DNA of 6,277 nucleotides, taken from the NCBI GenBank assembly GCA_049316985.1, contig JBMOJB010000200.1, positions 1 to 6,277 on the forward strand, in the 5' to 3' direction. The position numbers and the translations under genes were made by a program. Below, piece after piece: positions 5,968-6,277 of the stretch. How positions within the stretch are numbered: the stretch's first letter is position 1; each line of letters starts with the position of its first letter. Source of the stretch: CANHEE01 sp049316985. GTDB lineage: Bacteria; Bacteroidota; Bacteroidia; Chitinophagales; Saprospiraceae. The notes beneath the pieces were generated by a model that saw nothing but the letters and a program-made list of their open reading frames with translations, was not told the origin of the DNA and did not search any database.

Positions 5968-6193
5968 TTTCATTATTGGAAGTTCTAAGGGGAATGCTAA
6001 ATTTTTAGTAATTATACAGTTTTTGAATACTTCTCAACCCAAACTCGACTTCTGTAATTGGTAGATTTCGTTTTTTGAGCCTAATGCGTACCGGATATTT
6101 AATGGCATTTACCTAACGATAAACCTCACAATCCACAACACACATTACACGTAAAATATTGATTAATTAAAATACATTATTGAGTTTTCATTA
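5968..6193. other. Intergenic stretch between heptad arrays 2 and 3
   Basis: No intact gene, tRNA or terminator is visible here. Apart from the possible ORF remnant on the minus strand, the stretch is AT-rich with a single ATTGATTAATTAA motif near 6158 that recalls the heptad unit. Together with the arrays and the MITE-like element it forms a 600-bp repeat-rich intergenic zone after the sigma operon. Confidence 0.5.
6005..6145 (-). pseudogene. Possible remnant of a small ORF, interrupted by TAG
   Basis: On the minus strand an ATG at 6145 opens a frame reading MCVVDCEVYR, then TAG (6115-6113). The same frame continues for 35 codons to TAA at 6007-6005. The second part includes YPVRIRLKKRNLPITEVEF and ends in QKLYNY; its composition looks protein-like. 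It has no usable start codon of its own, only a late TTG. The whole would be 46 codons if the TAG were sense. I do not recognise the family. It could be a decayed gene fragment, a conserved intergenic repeat, or a chance open frame in AT-rich DNA. Confidence 0.25.
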
Positions 6194-6232
6194 CTGATCA
6201 TTGCAATTATTGATCATTGATCATTGATTATG
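6194..6232. repeat. Heptad array 3, inverted relative to arrays 1 and 2
   Basis: ATTGATC (6209), ATTGATC (6216) and ATTGATT (6223) are tandem units and the reverse complement of GATCAAT. A looser copy, CTGATCATTGCAAT, lies just before them at 6194-6207. This array and array 1 form inverted copies about 500 bp apart. Confidence 0.75.
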
Positions 6233-6240
6233 TATTGTTT

Positions 6241-6276
6241 TTAGAATCCAATCACTTGTGTAGCCAGTTCAATTTT
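6241..6276 (-). CDS. Possible 3' end of a minus-strand gene cut by the window edge
   Basis: Read on the minus strand, the last bases encode KIELATQVIGF followed by TAA at 6243-6241. The frame is open to the window edge, and the peptide is plausible as a C-terminus. It is only eleven codons, so neither the product nor its reality can be judged. A gene here would converge on the sigma operon, with the repeat region between them. Confidence 0.3.
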   Translation of the reverse strand, partial: KIELATQVIGF

Positions 6277-6277
6277 T

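Overview
This 6.3 kb window most likely comes from a Bacteroidota genome. The DNA is AT-rich, no start has a convincing Shine-Dalgarno sequence, and the -7 elements fit the Bacteroidota TAnnTTTG consensus. One protein ends in a type IX secretion (T9SS) sorting domain. Another operon pairs an ECF sigma factor with a membrane protein ending in a beta-barrel-like domain, an arrangement common in that phylum. I cannot name the genus.

Layout. Positions 1-225 hold the leader and probable promoter of a beta-carbonic anhydrase gene (226-876, +). This gene converges on a minus-strand gene for an exported PqqB-like metallo-beta-lactamase-fold protein (930-1889, apparent TTG start). The two share a strong bidirectional terminator hairpin at 879-926. 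Upstream of the MBL gene on the same strand, 57 bp away, lies a secreted 'choice-of-anchor V'-type protein with a T9SS C-terminal domain (1947-2795). A 222 bp divergent intergenic region then separates it from a plus-strand three-gene unit: a lipocalin-like lipoprotein (3018-3695), an ECF sigma-70 factor (3726-4265) and a membrane protein (4258-5634). The membrane protein joins an anti-sigma-like N-terminus and one transmembrane helix to a C-terminal outer-membrane-barrel-like region. The sigma factor and the membrane protein overlap by 8 bp (ATGCCTGA). Both sides of the divergent region carry the same -7 octamer, TAACTTTG.

The last 643 bp (5635-6277) contain no intact gene but much structure. 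There is a 16-bp perfect palindrome and three arrays of a 7-bp unit (GATCAAT/TATCAAT), the third in inverted orientation. A ~240 bp MITE-like element with near-identical ~16 bp terminal inverted repeats and flanking TA dinucleotides sits between the first two arrays. A minus-strand open stretch at 6005-6145, broken by a single TAG, reads like a small gene remnant or a conserved repeat. The final 37 bases may be the 3' end of a minus-strand gene that runs past the window edge.

How the genes work together. The lipoprotein, sigma factor and barrel-like membrane protein are probably one envelope-signalling operon, in which the membrane protein holds or releases the sigma factor. The carbonic anhydrase, MBL protein and T9SS cargo have no obvious functional link to it. 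The two most unusual items are the putative inner-membrane-to-outer-membrane anti-sigma protein and the MITE-like element within the heptad arrays.
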